This document shows, piece by piece, positions 1 to 11,864 of a DNA stretch of 64,000 nucleotides. The stretch spans positions 124,001 to 188,000 of the forward strand of contig MU839107.1 in NCBI GenBank assembly GCA_030685235.1, given 5' to 3'. Position numbers and translations under genes: made by a program. This DNA is from Copromyces sp. CBS 386.78. Lineage: Eukaryota; Ascomycota; Sordariomycetes; Sordariales; Sordariaceae. The notes below the pieces were generated by a model. The model was given only the letters and a program-made list of their open reading frames with translations, did not search any database and had not been told where the DNA came from. The number at the start of each line of letters is the position of its first letter. The stretch's first letter is position 1.

Positions 1-1
1 G

Positions 2-88
2 GTCCGGAAAGCCATGACGGTTCGCCAGTTCCTCAACGAGGGCGCAGCAATTGCGCTTCAGACCAAGCAGGCGAGGAACAAAGAGTGA
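2..88 (+). CDS. 3' end of a protein-coding gene cut by the window edge
   Basis: A 28-codon open stretch ends in TGA at 86-88. It reads as a helical, charged tail (VRKAMTVRQFLNEGAAI, then ALQTKQARNKE). The base composition is GC-balanced, unlike the AT-rich DNA that begins about 200 bases later. A second frame is also open to about 130, so the frame choice rests only on the more protein-like residues. No family can be named from so short a piece. Confidence 0.35.
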   Translation, partial: VRKAMTVRQFLNEGAAIALQTKQARNKE

Positions 89-168
89 TCATGAGGATGG
101 GATTCTCAAAGCCTTCATTTACCCCTTGGTAATGTACCTACTACCGTAGCGGAAAAATCGGGCTGTCA

Positions 169-259
169 TCTAGGCTAGAAAGGCCTATCTAGGCTAGATA
201 TGCAATCTCACCAGATTCTAAGTCTAGCCTAGATTCTGAGTTTAGCCTAGATACTTGGG
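169..259. repeat. Left subterminal palindrome cluster of island I
   Basis: Four copies of TCTAGCCTAGA or its complement TCTAGGCTAGA (some with one mismatch) lie within about 90 bases of the left end. The motif is itself nearly palindromic. The same motif clusters at the opposite end of the island (11,733-11,840), which ties both ends to one element. Confidence 0.75.
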
Positions 260-1589
260 GAGAGCCTCTAATTAGTTAGATCTATTTCGATTCTTCACCC
301 CTATAAGCATGTGCTGGATTTGTTATGTTCTAGCACGTACTTATAGCGGCTATATTCGTACGTACGGACCTCCCTAATAGAGCCCTTTAAATATAATTAG
401 TAAAGTTAATAAGTTAGCGAATATTTATAGTAATTATAACGAAACGTACGGGCTACCGAATTAATTAATACGCGAAATATATTGTAGCGTACTATTAATA
501 TACGAAATATACTATAGCCCGGGCGTACTATATAAAGCTATTACGAAACTTTCTATTTATAATATCTATAAATTAATCGTACTTATATTATATAATACTA
601 CAAAAATATAATAAATAATTATAATAAGGAGAATAATATTGGATAATCCGTTTTTTTTCTATTCGTACTATATTAAAGTAAGGTAGATTAAATATAAAGA
701 CTAGGGTAAAAGGTACCGCTTAAATAATATTATAGTAAAATATATATTAGAGAGCCTTAGAAGTTAAAACGATAATTATAGGGCGTATGCAATAAAAAAG
801 CTATTAACGATATAGCGATAGGGCGAATATAAAATATCAAATCCTAATAGTCTTCGTAATAATAATTATAATAAGTATAATATAATATAAAGGTAGAATA
901 TTTATTAAAGGGCTAAATTAGAAGTAACAAGTATAGTAATAAGTAATACGCTCTTAGTAGAAATTAAAAAGGTTAATTAATTCGTTAGTAAGTAAGTATT
1001 TATTAAAATTAAAATCGTTATAATAATTATTAAAGGGTATATTACTACATCTTTTCTTATTACGTTTAATAATTCCCCGGCTACTTTTAATATAACCGGT
1101 AGGTATATTAGTAGTAGGATTATTAGCTATGCTAAATAGGGTACTTTTATTAGAAGTAGTATTAGAAATAGTATTAGAAGTTAGGCGGGATTAGGATTAT
1201 ATACCGATCTGGGTAAGGTTAAAAGTAGAAGTAATTAATATTTAGCGTCTACCTCTATATATAAATATAGTTCGTTAAAGGCCTATATTTATAAGCGTAG
1301 AAGTAAATTCCTATTGAAATTGGCTAATATTCCGAATTCTTAATATAATTATATCCTTAATAAAGGAAAGTTTAAGACGAAATTTCCGGGTAGAAAATTC
1401 AGAATTTGTTTTAGCAACGGGAACGTTAATAGCCAGCGGAAGGAAGGATAAGGGTAGCAGTTTAACTAGATTCGGCCGGTATTTAAAATCCTTAAACGGC
1501 GAAATTTGCTTAGGTATATTGAAAGTAATAACTAGCTTAAATAGTAATTGTAGCGGGGATTGTAGCGGGGAAGACAATTCGGATAATTC

Positions 1590-2690
1590 TATAGTACGGG
1601 CAATAATATAGGCAGCCTCTTCCTTATCCGCCTTCTTTTAAATAATAAAACGGGCAGCCTCTTCCTTATCCGCTTTCTTTTAAGTAGTAAAACGGGTAGC
1701 CTCTATAATACGGGCAGCCTCTATTACTTTTTTAGCCTCTTCTATAATATAGGTAGCCTCCTCTTTATTAGCCTTTTCTTTAGCTTTAGCAATAAAACGG
1801 GTAGCCTCTACAATACAGGTAGCTTCTTCTTTATCCGCCTTTTTCTAAATAGTAAGATAGGCAGCCTCCTCTACCTTCTTAGCCTCTTCTATAATAAGAG
1901 CAACCTCTTCTTTATCGGCCTTTTCTTTAGCTTCGGTAATAAAATAGGTAGCCTTTATAATACAGGCAGCCTCTTTTTTATCCGCCTTTTTTTAAATAGT
2001 AAAATAAGTAGCCTCCTCTACTTTCTTAACCTCTTCTATAGTAAAAGTAGCCTCTTCTTTATCGGTCTTTTCTTTAGCTTCAGTAGTAAAACGGGTAACC
2101 TCTATAAGACGGGTAATTTTTATAATACGGGCAGCCTCTTCCTTATCCGCCTTCTCTTTAGCTTCGGCAATAAGATAGGTAGTTTCTTCTGCCTTCTTAG
2201 CCTCATTTATAGTATAAATAGCCTCTTTTTTCTCTTTAAAACGACAATACTCTTCAATAGCCTTCTTTATTTTTTCCTCTTTATCTTCAATTTATTTACA
2301 GTACGCCGTTTCTTCCCGTTAGTAGATATACTCCCTATTTTAATACTTTCGCTCTAATTTAACCTTATCTATTTCCTATTCTTAGTAGGTCTTAGCTATA
2401 ATAATTTTAAGGAAATTTAATTTAAATTCCTAAGTAAGGTAATTTTCGGCTTCTTCGCTTACGACCTTAATATTTATAAATAATTAGCAATATTTATTGG
2501 GTAGGTTCGGGTCGGCTTGTATTTTTACTAACGTTTCGGCGTAGAATTTTTCGTAGTCCTCTTTAATAATAGGAGGCGGGGTTGGTTCTTTAGGTAGAAA
2601 TAATAGGGGTAATGGGGTTGGTTGGATAAATTATTATATAAGCTTTTTAACCGCTTTCCACCGGCCGGCCTAATACTTAATTATTATATT
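1590..2690 (-). pseudogene. Relic of a coiled-coil protein gene inside island I
   Basis: Read on the minus strand, this stretch is open apart from RIP-type stops and encodes a charged repeat protein. After a proline-rich start, the pattern AKEKADKEEAA recurs roughly every 20-30 residues about seven times, interleaved with IIEEAKK and VEEA stretches. This is a long alanine/lysine/glutamate coiled coil. The DNA shows it as imperfect repeats of the complementary GCAGCCTCTTCCTTATCCGC type between about 1,590 and 2,260. Its place in the left arm, opposite in strand to the transposase, would suit an accessory protein of the transposon, but a captured host gene is equally possible. No catalytic motif is visible. 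Confidence 0.5.
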
Positions 2691-2699
2691 ATTACTAAT

Positions 2700-5600
2700 T
2701 ATATTATATACTGTATATATTTCTTCTAATTTATATTATCCGCATTATCCTCTTTTAATAAGGATTTTTTTAGTATTAAAGAACTTTGCTTCGATATTAC
2801 GACGAATAGTATTTTATATAAAATAATTAATAGGGGGTATATAGAAGGGTAGTTATTCGGTAATAGGGGCGGGTTTCAGTAAGATTAGTATTAGAATAGT
2901 AGTATTTTTCTATTTTATAATGCCGGTCGGTATTTTTGTAGTAAGGGTAATTTTTAGTTTTTATATATTTAGCTATATATATTTCAGTAGATATATTAGG
3001 GTAATTTTTATAAATATTAATATTTTGGGTAAAAGGGTTGATATAGTTTTTTTCTATTATATTAGGATTTGTAGTAGGGGTATAGGAGTAATTTTAAGCT
3101 TAATAGTAGGTACGTCGAATAGGTTACTCTTTAGGTAATAAATAAATTGCGTCGCTTTTATAAATAATTCGTTAAAATTACGAGTATTTTTTTTGGCTAT
3201 ATTAATATATGCTATAAATTTATATTTATTTGTAATTATATTAGAATTATTAAATTATTCTTATAGTTATTCTTCTAAATATCTCCTTTCTAAATTATTT
3301 AATACTAATATTTTAATACTTACGGGTCGCTTTTTAATATTTATTTATAGTTACGGCGGCGGTAATTTAGTATGGGCGTACTTTAGTAATTATTTGTCTT
3401 TTACTTTTGACGACTTCGGACTATTAAAAGAATCGCTATATTAGTCCTACTCTATAAATAATAGAAAATTTAATCTTATATAAAGAATTATTTTATTTAT
3501 AAATAAATTTTCGGGTTATATTACAACAATAGGAGTAGTATTATTATTATTAACTATAGCCGGGTTAGTTATAGCCGGGTTAATTACTATTAGCCTTCCT
3601 AACTTTAGTATATTAGGGGAATTAGAAGAGGACGTAGGGATAGGAGGCGGCGAATACGGTATAGGACTTGCTTATATCTAATATCCGACGGGGTTAATTT
3701 GCGGCTCTTCGGCGATAATAGGCTATATAGGCTCCTACTATTAGAATATATTGAGTTCGATGTAGGTAAGGAGAAGGTAGATATATAATTTATTATATTA
3801 GTTGTTAATTATATTACGATTTTTTATAAATTTTAACTATTATGTATTTTTATATTTCTATTTAATATAGCTAAAATTTAATTCCTCTATATAGAGGCGT
3901 TCGAATATATATATTAATACTACTTCTTTAAATATTATAATATATATAATTTTAAAATAGTAGAATATAAGTAAGCTTTTATCGATAAAATTCTATTTTT
4001 AATTTAAGTAAGGGGCGATATAGGAAAATAGGAACGAATAGAATTAGCCGTCTAATTTAGTCAACGCTTATTCGTTAGTATACTTAATATTATTTTCTTC
4101 GAAATAGGACTCCTTATTATTAAAGTTTGCGAAATTTAAGTAGAAGCGGAAATTGTTAGGGAAATCCCTAATTTAACTAATAATAGTCTTATATATATAA
4201 TTTTAAAGGAATTCTTATTTAAATATATTAGCGCTTGAATTTGTATATAAATAAAGTTTATAGAATATTTCGCTTAATATTAGAATTTCTAACAAGATTA
4301 TATACGTAATAGATATTAATAGTAATATAGAACCGAAGACGAAGAATACTCTACAGTTAAATTTATTAATATTATTCTTTATACGAATTATTTCGTTATA
4401 ATCTAATTCGTTAAGGTTAGATTATTATCGGATATTCGGAAATCGGAATTAAATAGCCTTTTTCAAAATTATTATATAATTAGTATATTCGAAGGGGAGG
4501 AAGGTATTTAGGTATAATTATTAAAATATTTTATCGTATTCTAGTTCGTTAATATAAGAATAATAAAGTAATTAATATATACCCGGCCTTATATAATGGC
4601 AGCTTTTTCAATTTTACTTCTTAGAATTGATCTACTTTTATAAACCTTCTGTTAATAAAATTTAAGTAACGGATTCTATAGGGTGCGGGGAGTTAGTAGA
4701 TATAATTATTATAGTCGTAATATTAATCCTATTCGAAACCCTAGTATTTTACTAAATACTTAACGTATAGATGCCCAACGTATAGAATCGACTATAGGAG
4801 AATATAATTATATATTTTATATTAATATTTATATTTAAGTAGAAGTAAGTGCTTAATATATAATTAGAATTAGTAAATAATTTTATTTTAATATAATTAT
4901 ATTATTTACTTCTATATTCGTCGTTATATTATATTTACGTTTAATATTAGTAATATTACTAATAGTACGAAATAGTAGCGGGGGGCTACCTTCGTTATTA
5001 GATATAATGGAATATTAATGATTAAATAATATTAGAAAGAAGGGATTCTTTTTGATTAATAAAAACCCCGTTTAATAATAATTTTATTTACTAGTCGTTA
5101 TATATTTTAATTAAATGCGCGATCGTTATCTATTAGCGTAGAAATATAGTATAAAAATAAGCGACTATAATTTAGAATAATTAGAAAGTTTATTAGGGCG
5201 AGAAGACCGTTTTATATATTAGGTCTATTACTGCTTTTATTATTGCCTTCGTTATTTAGCGCAATTGCTTCGTCGTCCTATATTTGGCGGTTTAATATAA
5301 TAATATAAATTAATAACGCGCGAGTAAATAGTATAATGCGCGTAGATAGCGCGTAGGTAAATAGTATATAATAGGTTCCCTACAAACTATTAAATTGGAA
5401 TTGTAATAAAAAATCTGGTAGGTTATCGGATTGTATTTATAAGATCCTCTTTTATCGATATATTATATACTACATTAATATAGGTAAGTAAAGTAGGCTC
5501 CCTATACGGAGGCTTTAGTTTAGTAGTAGGAAATAGTATCCTAATACTTAAACATTGGAAAATACCTCTATTAAATAATTTAAACAATTTACGCCGTATA
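2700..5600. other. AT-rich RIP-mutated stretch without readable gene
   Basis: TpA-saturated DNA between the coiled-coil relic and the transposase relic. Short open stretches (for example 2,920-3,138 and 3,193-3,444) are rich in I, F, Y and L, as expected of random AT-rich codons. I see no domain on either strand. Confidence 0.5.
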
Positions 5601-5619
5601 TTGAAGGCGCTGACGATTA

Positions 5620-8600
5620 ATACAAAATTAATATTTAAATAACTAACCCCGCGTTGCCTAAGGCGAATAACAACGAATTGCCCGGAGTAATCGAGCAGTC
5701 AGTATCGGTCGAAGGCAGCGATAGTATAGATATAATATAAAGCGTCGAATAGTTTAATATAGTAGGGCCGAGCTAACTATTATCCCCGGTAATCGAATTA
5801 GAAATAAAATTTAACGAAGAGGACGAATCTAGCGAAGAGGATAAATATAAATTAATTATTATTTTAATAATAAAATAAAGAAACTAACCTCCGTATAGTA
5901 ATCGACGTAGAAGAATTCTAAAAAAGTAGTTTTAAGGATATTATAGCCTAAATAGACCGGTTCGGTATACTATTCAATAATATATTAGGCGCTAGTAGTT
6001 ATAAAGATTATATTGTTATTGCCGTAGAATTAGAACTATTTAATAAAATTAACCCCGTTATTAAAAATAAAGAAGGCGATAAAGAGGAAGAAGGCCCAAC
6101 GCCAATTGTCCTACCGGCAGAAGACGATATTTCGAAATTGGTACCTATACGGCAAAATAAATTCGTTGATATATTGGATTTTGAATCGGTATTAGTAATC
6201 TTCGCCAATTTATTAAATCTTAGCCGAATAACCTAGACTTTATTACGAGAAATATTATATCTTATTCGAAATAAAGAAAACTATATCCTATAAACGATTT
6301 AACGTTTACCGCCATAATTATCGACTTTATTAAAGAAAATACGAAATAAAATACTAATAATAAATATACGGGAGGCTAAAATTCCCCTAGATATTTTAAA
6401 AATACCGATTTTACTAGAAAATCTAAAAGAAAATAAACGCCGGAAAATCGAAGCAATACGTATTCGAGAACAAGCGAAAAGGGCGGCTGCTATAGCGAAA
6501 AAGGGGAAAGGCAAAATAGTAGTTTAAGTTAAAAAAAAATTAAAAAAATTAAAAAATAAGGATATAAACGATACGGATTTCAATATTCCGCTATTAATAT
6601 AAACGACGATATTAATATTTTTCGACCTATTAACCCTATTTCGGAATTTTATAGCCTCTAATATTAGCAAACGACCCTATTCCGGCCCTAGTTATTTCGT
6701 TGATATACCCCGCGAATTCTTCGAATTATAAGCCTAATTATTATTAATATAATCTATATTTGGTTAGTATACTCATATTATTTTTAACGAAGATATTAAA
6801 GGGCCCGTAATATTCTTTAGCGATTAGGTTTATTACTATTATACTAACCCTTAATGTGTATTAATATACAACGATATTCATAATGAGCGTATCTATATTA
6901 AAACGTATATTGGCCGAATATATAGTATTAGGTATAATCTTTAGAAAAATCTATATATAATAGAAAAGGATCGGTTATACTTATAAATTTATAAGGCTTA
7001 TAAACGTAGAACTATTATATTAGAAGGATTTATAATTATTTTATTAAAATAAAATAAATGGGAATTAATTCTATTTTCGAAACTAATATATATCCCGGAA
7101 ATTAAAGTATATTCTTATATTAAAGCGGGCGTATATATAAATCGATATTTTAACGAAGATTATACTAACCTTAGTATTCCAATTATTAAATTAAAATTAG
7201 GTAAAACACTAAAATTAAAAGTAGCCTTTCCTAAATATAATAATTTAATTTTTAATATTGGATAGAATAAAGATACCGAATATTATATAATATAGTATAT
7301 AATCGGTAGAGAATTTACTAGGGTTATACTAATATATTATATTCATTTTATCCGAATAGAATTTAAATATAATTATTAATCCCGGAATTATTTTTTAGAA
7401 TAAGATTAAAATTGTGAAAAAATTATCCTAATAATATTATTTCTATATATTAATTTTATCGACGGATTTAATATTTTTTATAATTCGTACCGTACTTTAA
7501 TAGGGTTTTACTTTACCCTAGTTAAATTATTTATAGAAGAGAGAATTAAATTAAAAAGTATTTTCCCCTTATTTTTTCGATTTTATAATTCTAATTTCCA
7601 GGATATAATAAAGGCTTTAAAAATAATAATATAAGTAGATAAGGGTATTATTATAGATATTAAAAGTAAAGGTAAAGTACGTTTTTATATATTTATAATA
7701 TACTATATTGGGGATATATTATAATAGGCAGAAAATATTAAATTTAAAAGTTTGCGTAATATTAAATTTTATTAATATTACTTTATATTTTTAACGTTTA
7801 GTAAAGTTATTCGCGACCCCAATATATAAATTAATTTTAATATCGTTAGCTATAGCCGGTATTACCTATAAATATCGGAAATATAATAGTATATAACTTT
7901 ATTAAACCTAAACGTCTAAAAATTATATAGTATTAAATAGGGAATTAATAAGCCTTTTCTTACACTTTTTAAACTATTTTTAATATTAGATATTATTCTA
8001 ATTGGCTACCTAATATAGTATATTCTAAATTTAATAGTATATTAAATTTAGCGTATATATTTCTTATTACATTAATTTTAACCCCTTAGGTAAAGGCGGA
8101 ATATACTATATAATTATATTTATAGCTTTATTTACTAGGTTAATTATATTTCTAATTTATATTCTACTATTTAAAAAGTTTTAAAATATTAGACTATAAT
8201 TACTAGCTTATTATTATATCGATATTATTAATATATTAGTTTAAAAAAGGCTATATTAATATAAAATTTTATATTAGAGTATAGGAGGTATTAGAAGAAC
8301 GGGATCTAATAGAGTTCATCGTCGAGATTATAGTTAAATTAGCTAAAAACGCATTGTTTTTAATAGGAATTAAACCCCTTAAAAAGCATTATTATAAAAT
8401 GATAGATATTATTTTCGAAGTATAATATGTATTTAATTAATTTTATATATTTATATTAGCTGCTACCGCATTGTTTATAACCCCTTTAATTACCGGAACC
8501 CCTATTGAGGGTATTTTAATACTAAAGGCCGAAGCGGGTAATGGTGCTAAAGAGCTAAATATAAATAATAGTATATTAATAAGGTATTTTAATAATATTT

Positions 8601-10330
8601 TACGATTAAATGTCTATATTGGCATATACTATTTAATATTTACAAAAGAGTATAGTTTCCCAGTTAATTATAATATATTAATAGGCGAAGATATATATAG
8701 GTAAATATAGTAATTAAAATCTATAAATATATTTACGTACTATTATATAATTTAATATATCCTTATTCTTAAGGCTTATAGCAATTAAAATTATAATAAG
8801 CGGGTTAGTAATATAAGGAATTAAATAATTCTTAAATATTATTATTCAATTTCGTTGATCTTTGTTACTAATAAATATTTTAAAAAACGAATATACGAAA
8901 TTAATTATTCGAATATCGAAAAAGTACTATTAATAAAAATAAATATTTAATAAACCCTATGCTTTATCCTATTTAATATATTCTAGTACAATAACGACGA
9001 CTACGAATTAACTACCTATATAAAGGAGCTATATTAGAAATATCTAACCTTATTTAATAAAGTACTATCTTATTCTAATTAGGCTAATATAGACGAATTG
9101 TAAAGGGAATCCGAATTCGAAATAGGCTAGTTTGGAGATAATGACTATTTATTACTTAGCGTTATTAATAAGATTACCGGTATAGATGTAGTTACGGAAT
9201 ATTTAGTTAATAAAGGTTAAAGATTATTATGTGTGAGTACCCTAGATGAGATAATGGTATAATAGATTAAATTCTTGCGATAGGTATATTATTACGATTA
9301 CGGCATATGGGCCGGCTACTTAGAATTCTTCGAAATTTGATATATTTAATAGGTTGAGAAATTCGGCTTTATAAATAAGTATGTACTTCTAAATTTCTAT
9401 CTTCCCCTTCCCCCCCCCTTAAACGGGTTTTAATTAGGTAATAGTAATGCCGTCGATAGGAAATTAGTAATTGTACCCGACGCTAGCCTAAAAAGACGGT
9501 AGTTTTCCCTTTTGACTGTCGTTTATACTACTAAAACCTATTATATCCATTATTTAGATATATTATTCGAAATATTAGTTAATTCTTTATATTTAAGAAT
9601 TAGTTTAATTATTCTAGCCCTATACGCTATTAATTACTATTAATATTAATTTACTGTATTTAGTATATTTAATTTCCTATATAAAATCCCGAAAATTTAT
9701 ACTTAAAATTCCCCGCTATATATAATACTATATATTGCCCGCTATAGTATAAATTTTATTCTGATATATGGGCATCGACCGATATTATATACTATATAAT
9801 AGTTATAATAGCGTATATAATGCGCAATAAATGATTAATGGCTATACCTAGTATATTTTTGTATTAGATATAGTATTTTATGGTGTTTAATATCGCTACT
9901 TATTGTATTCTCGGCGGTGTAGTAATAAGTATACCTTTAGTAATAGTATATTAACTTTTTTCTATATTTTGATAGAATATCGAATAAGTGATATAAATTT
10001 AAATACGGTAATTATATTTAATATTTCTCTAGAGGTAATAAAGAATACTAATTCGGCCGTATAGATTATGTTTTTATGCAATATTATATAGATGTAAAAT
10101 ATATTTTTGTATTAATTACGCTAATTAACCGTACTAATACCCGGTATTACATTCTAGACCTGGAGATTATAGAAGAAGCGGAGGACAATTTAATTATTAT
10201 TAGTATTACTATTGTTTAGCCTAAATTTGTATATATAGTTCGTATAAATAGGGTAGGTATTATTTAAGTTAATTAAGATGTTTATACTTTTTAAAAGCCG
10301 ATATTTCAATACCCGAACAATAATTAATAT
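5620..10330 (+). pseudogene. Relic of a Tnp2-like transposase, copy 1
   Basis: Ignoring stops, the plus strand spells fragments of a large transposase. YINFIDGFNIF lies near 7,450, followed by a YIGDILQQAEN stretch near 7,700 (family-type GDMPQQAEN). QYILNLIVYQI near 8,020 corresponds to the family's P-A-H-S-E-Y region. NILIGEDIYR lies near 8,670, and KKRIYEINYSNIEKVLLIK near 8,880. The same blocks in the same order occur at 31,680-36,310, which shows that both come from one transposon family. From family knowledge I place it with the fungal Tnp2-like transposases, which cut and paste DNA elements. The acidic region before 6,200 is probably its N-terminus. Many C-to-T stops make it inactive. 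Confidence 0.65.
8471..8704 (+). pseudogene. Longest intact block of transposase copy 1
   Basis: Within the copy-1 relic this 77-codon block is free of stops and ends with NILIGEDIYR. The matching block in copy 2 ends NILISENIY near 34,860, so it is conserved transposase sequence and not a separate small gene. It corresponds to a C-terminal part of the family in which a G-E-D-K-H-R-like motif is usual. Confidence 0.5.
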
Positions 10331-10339
10331 TAATAATTT

Positions 10340-11150
10340 AAAAATTAATATATATATTTTAATAGTTTTGTCCCGAATTATAATACTTATAATAAATGTA
10401 TGTATAGGAACTATTAAGGTTAGGAGTTTTCCTTATAAGTTTTATTAAATTAATATTATATTATATTGACTTCGCTTTATATATATATTATATAGAGGTC
10501 GATAACGATATATCTTTTATTAATTATAAAAATATAGTTATAACCTAACGAATATGCCCGGTAAGTAATAATTATACTAATAATTATAAAAATATTAATA
10601 TAACTATATAAGATTTAATTATACTTAGGAAATATAGTGATTTGGTGATTGGTAGTTAGTAAGTATCGATATAAAGCCTATATAATAAATATTAATAATT
10701 AGCTCTAGTCTTTTAATCTTATTTCGTAGATTAAATACTTAATATATAACCGCTTTTACGTATAATTTCCGGTCTTTTTTACTATTACTAATACTTTTTA
10801 TATAATTAAGTATATATAATTATAATTAATTCTTATTATAGTTATTATACTCTTTAAACCCGCTAATATTTTTCTATTTAATATTTAATATTATTAACTA
10901 AAGTTTATTAATATATATAATAAGAATAAGTAAACGATACTTCTATAATATAAAATGGGTATTAAAAATTTTATAGTAATTGAATAAACTTTTCTTCTTT
11001 CTCTTTATATTTCTATTTTATATTTAATTTTATATTATTTTTATAAAATTCTTTTAAATATTAATAATATAGTAATCTTATCGGTATACGCCTATATAAA
11101 TATCTATTTATTTGAATGTATATTCGTTTATTATGTATACGACTGTAATA
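10340..11150. other. AT-rich right arm of island I, no gene seen
   Basis: Mutated AT-rich DNA following the transposase relic. No protein pattern is readable on either strand, and nothing is assigned here. Confidence 0.45.
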
Positions 11151-11204
11151 GTTTTACTCGTATATAAATAATATAATTGTATAACCGTAGGCAGTAGGTA
11201 TTTA

Positions 11205-11300
11205 ATCTAGTATACGGTATAGTATATAACTATACGTCGGTATAGATTCTATCCGGTATACAATTATACGTCGGTATAGATTCTATCCAGTATATAGCCG
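11205..11300. repeat. Two-copy tandem repeat of about 36 bases
   Basis: The block TATACGTCGGTATAGATTCT with the following ATCCGGTATA occurs twice in succession, then decays into a related tail. It lies in the right arm of island I. Confidence 0.6.
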
Positions 11301-11420
11301 TACAGTTGTACAGCCGTGCTAGGAGCGCAACCGCCTACTTGGTAGTCCGTACCGTAACCGCAGCGTACTAAAATAGGGGCGCAATCTAGAAGCACAACCG
11401 CTAGCGTAGTCCGTATATAA

Positions 11421-11512
11421 ATTGGGGTCGTAGGATTAGGGTCGCGGGGATTGGGGTCGCAGGGATTGGGGTCGCGGGGATTAGGGTCGGTATTAGGGTC
11501 GGTATCGGAATT
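11421..11512. repeat. G-rich minisatellite, about 15-base unit
   Basis: Five to six units of the type ATTGGGGTCGCGGGG, with ATTAGGGTCG variants, run in tandem. It resembles telomeric TTAGGG superficially, but the period is about 15 bases and the phase varies. This G-rich tract contrasts with the AT-rich DNA just to its left and lies near the right end of the transposon. Confidence 0.7.
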
Positions 11513-11732
11513 CGGGGTTGGGACGGAATGTAAATTACCGGATGAAATACTAATACCTATAGCTATAAGCGTAACGAGCCGCCTCCTATCCGTATATGTG
11601 GTCTGTACATTTGTAGTAGCGTAGGCCTAGACCAGACCAGCGGTCCCAGCGCACCTTTTAGGGCATTTTCTAGGGCCTAGCTCCTAGGAACCGGAACCCA
11701 TAGATTTAACCAATGAGAGGGCTCCCCTCGGA

Positions 11733-11840
11733 GTCTAGCCTAGATTTAAAGTCTAGCCTAGACTTCAAGTCTAGGCTAGATGACCAGACTGTTCTAGAAT
11801 CACAGTCTAGCCTAGACACATGCTATCTAGCCTAGATACC
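11733..11840. repeat. Right subterminal palindrome cluster of island I
   Basis: About five copies of TCTAGCCTAGA in either orientation, mirroring the cluster at 169-259. The inverted tip CCGCTGCGGTAG follows at 11,853-11,864. Confidence 0.75.
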
Positions 11841-11864
11841 CTCCTTATAATCCCGCTGCGGTAG

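Larger units (their letters stand above)
141..11864 (+). mobile_element. RIP-degraded Tnp2-like (CACTA-type?) DNA transposon, island I
   Basis: The two ends of this AT-rich block are inverted relatives. The left reads CTACCGTAGCGG at 141-152, and the right reads CCGCTGCGGTAG at 11,853-11,864, whose reverse complement differs at one base. Just inside each end lies a cluster of the palindromic motif TCTAGCCTAGA. Subterminal motif clusters are typical of CACTA/EnSpm elements, where they bind the accessory protein, but the tips are not canonical CACTA and the target duplication is unclear (GTA is possible). Inside are a plus-strand Tnp2-like transposase relic and a minus-strand coiled-coil relic. 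Almost everything between about 290 and 11,640 is saturated with TpA and littered with stops, as expected after RIP. Confidence 0.68.

Noticed and set aside
2920..3444. Two hydrophobic small open frames resembling membrane proteins
   Set aside because: They are I/F/Y-rich frames in TpA-saturated DNA, as expected from composition alone; there is no conserved pattern.
11421..11512. Interstitial telomeric repeat
   Set aside because: The period is about 15 bases and TTAGGG occurs only as part of a longer unit.
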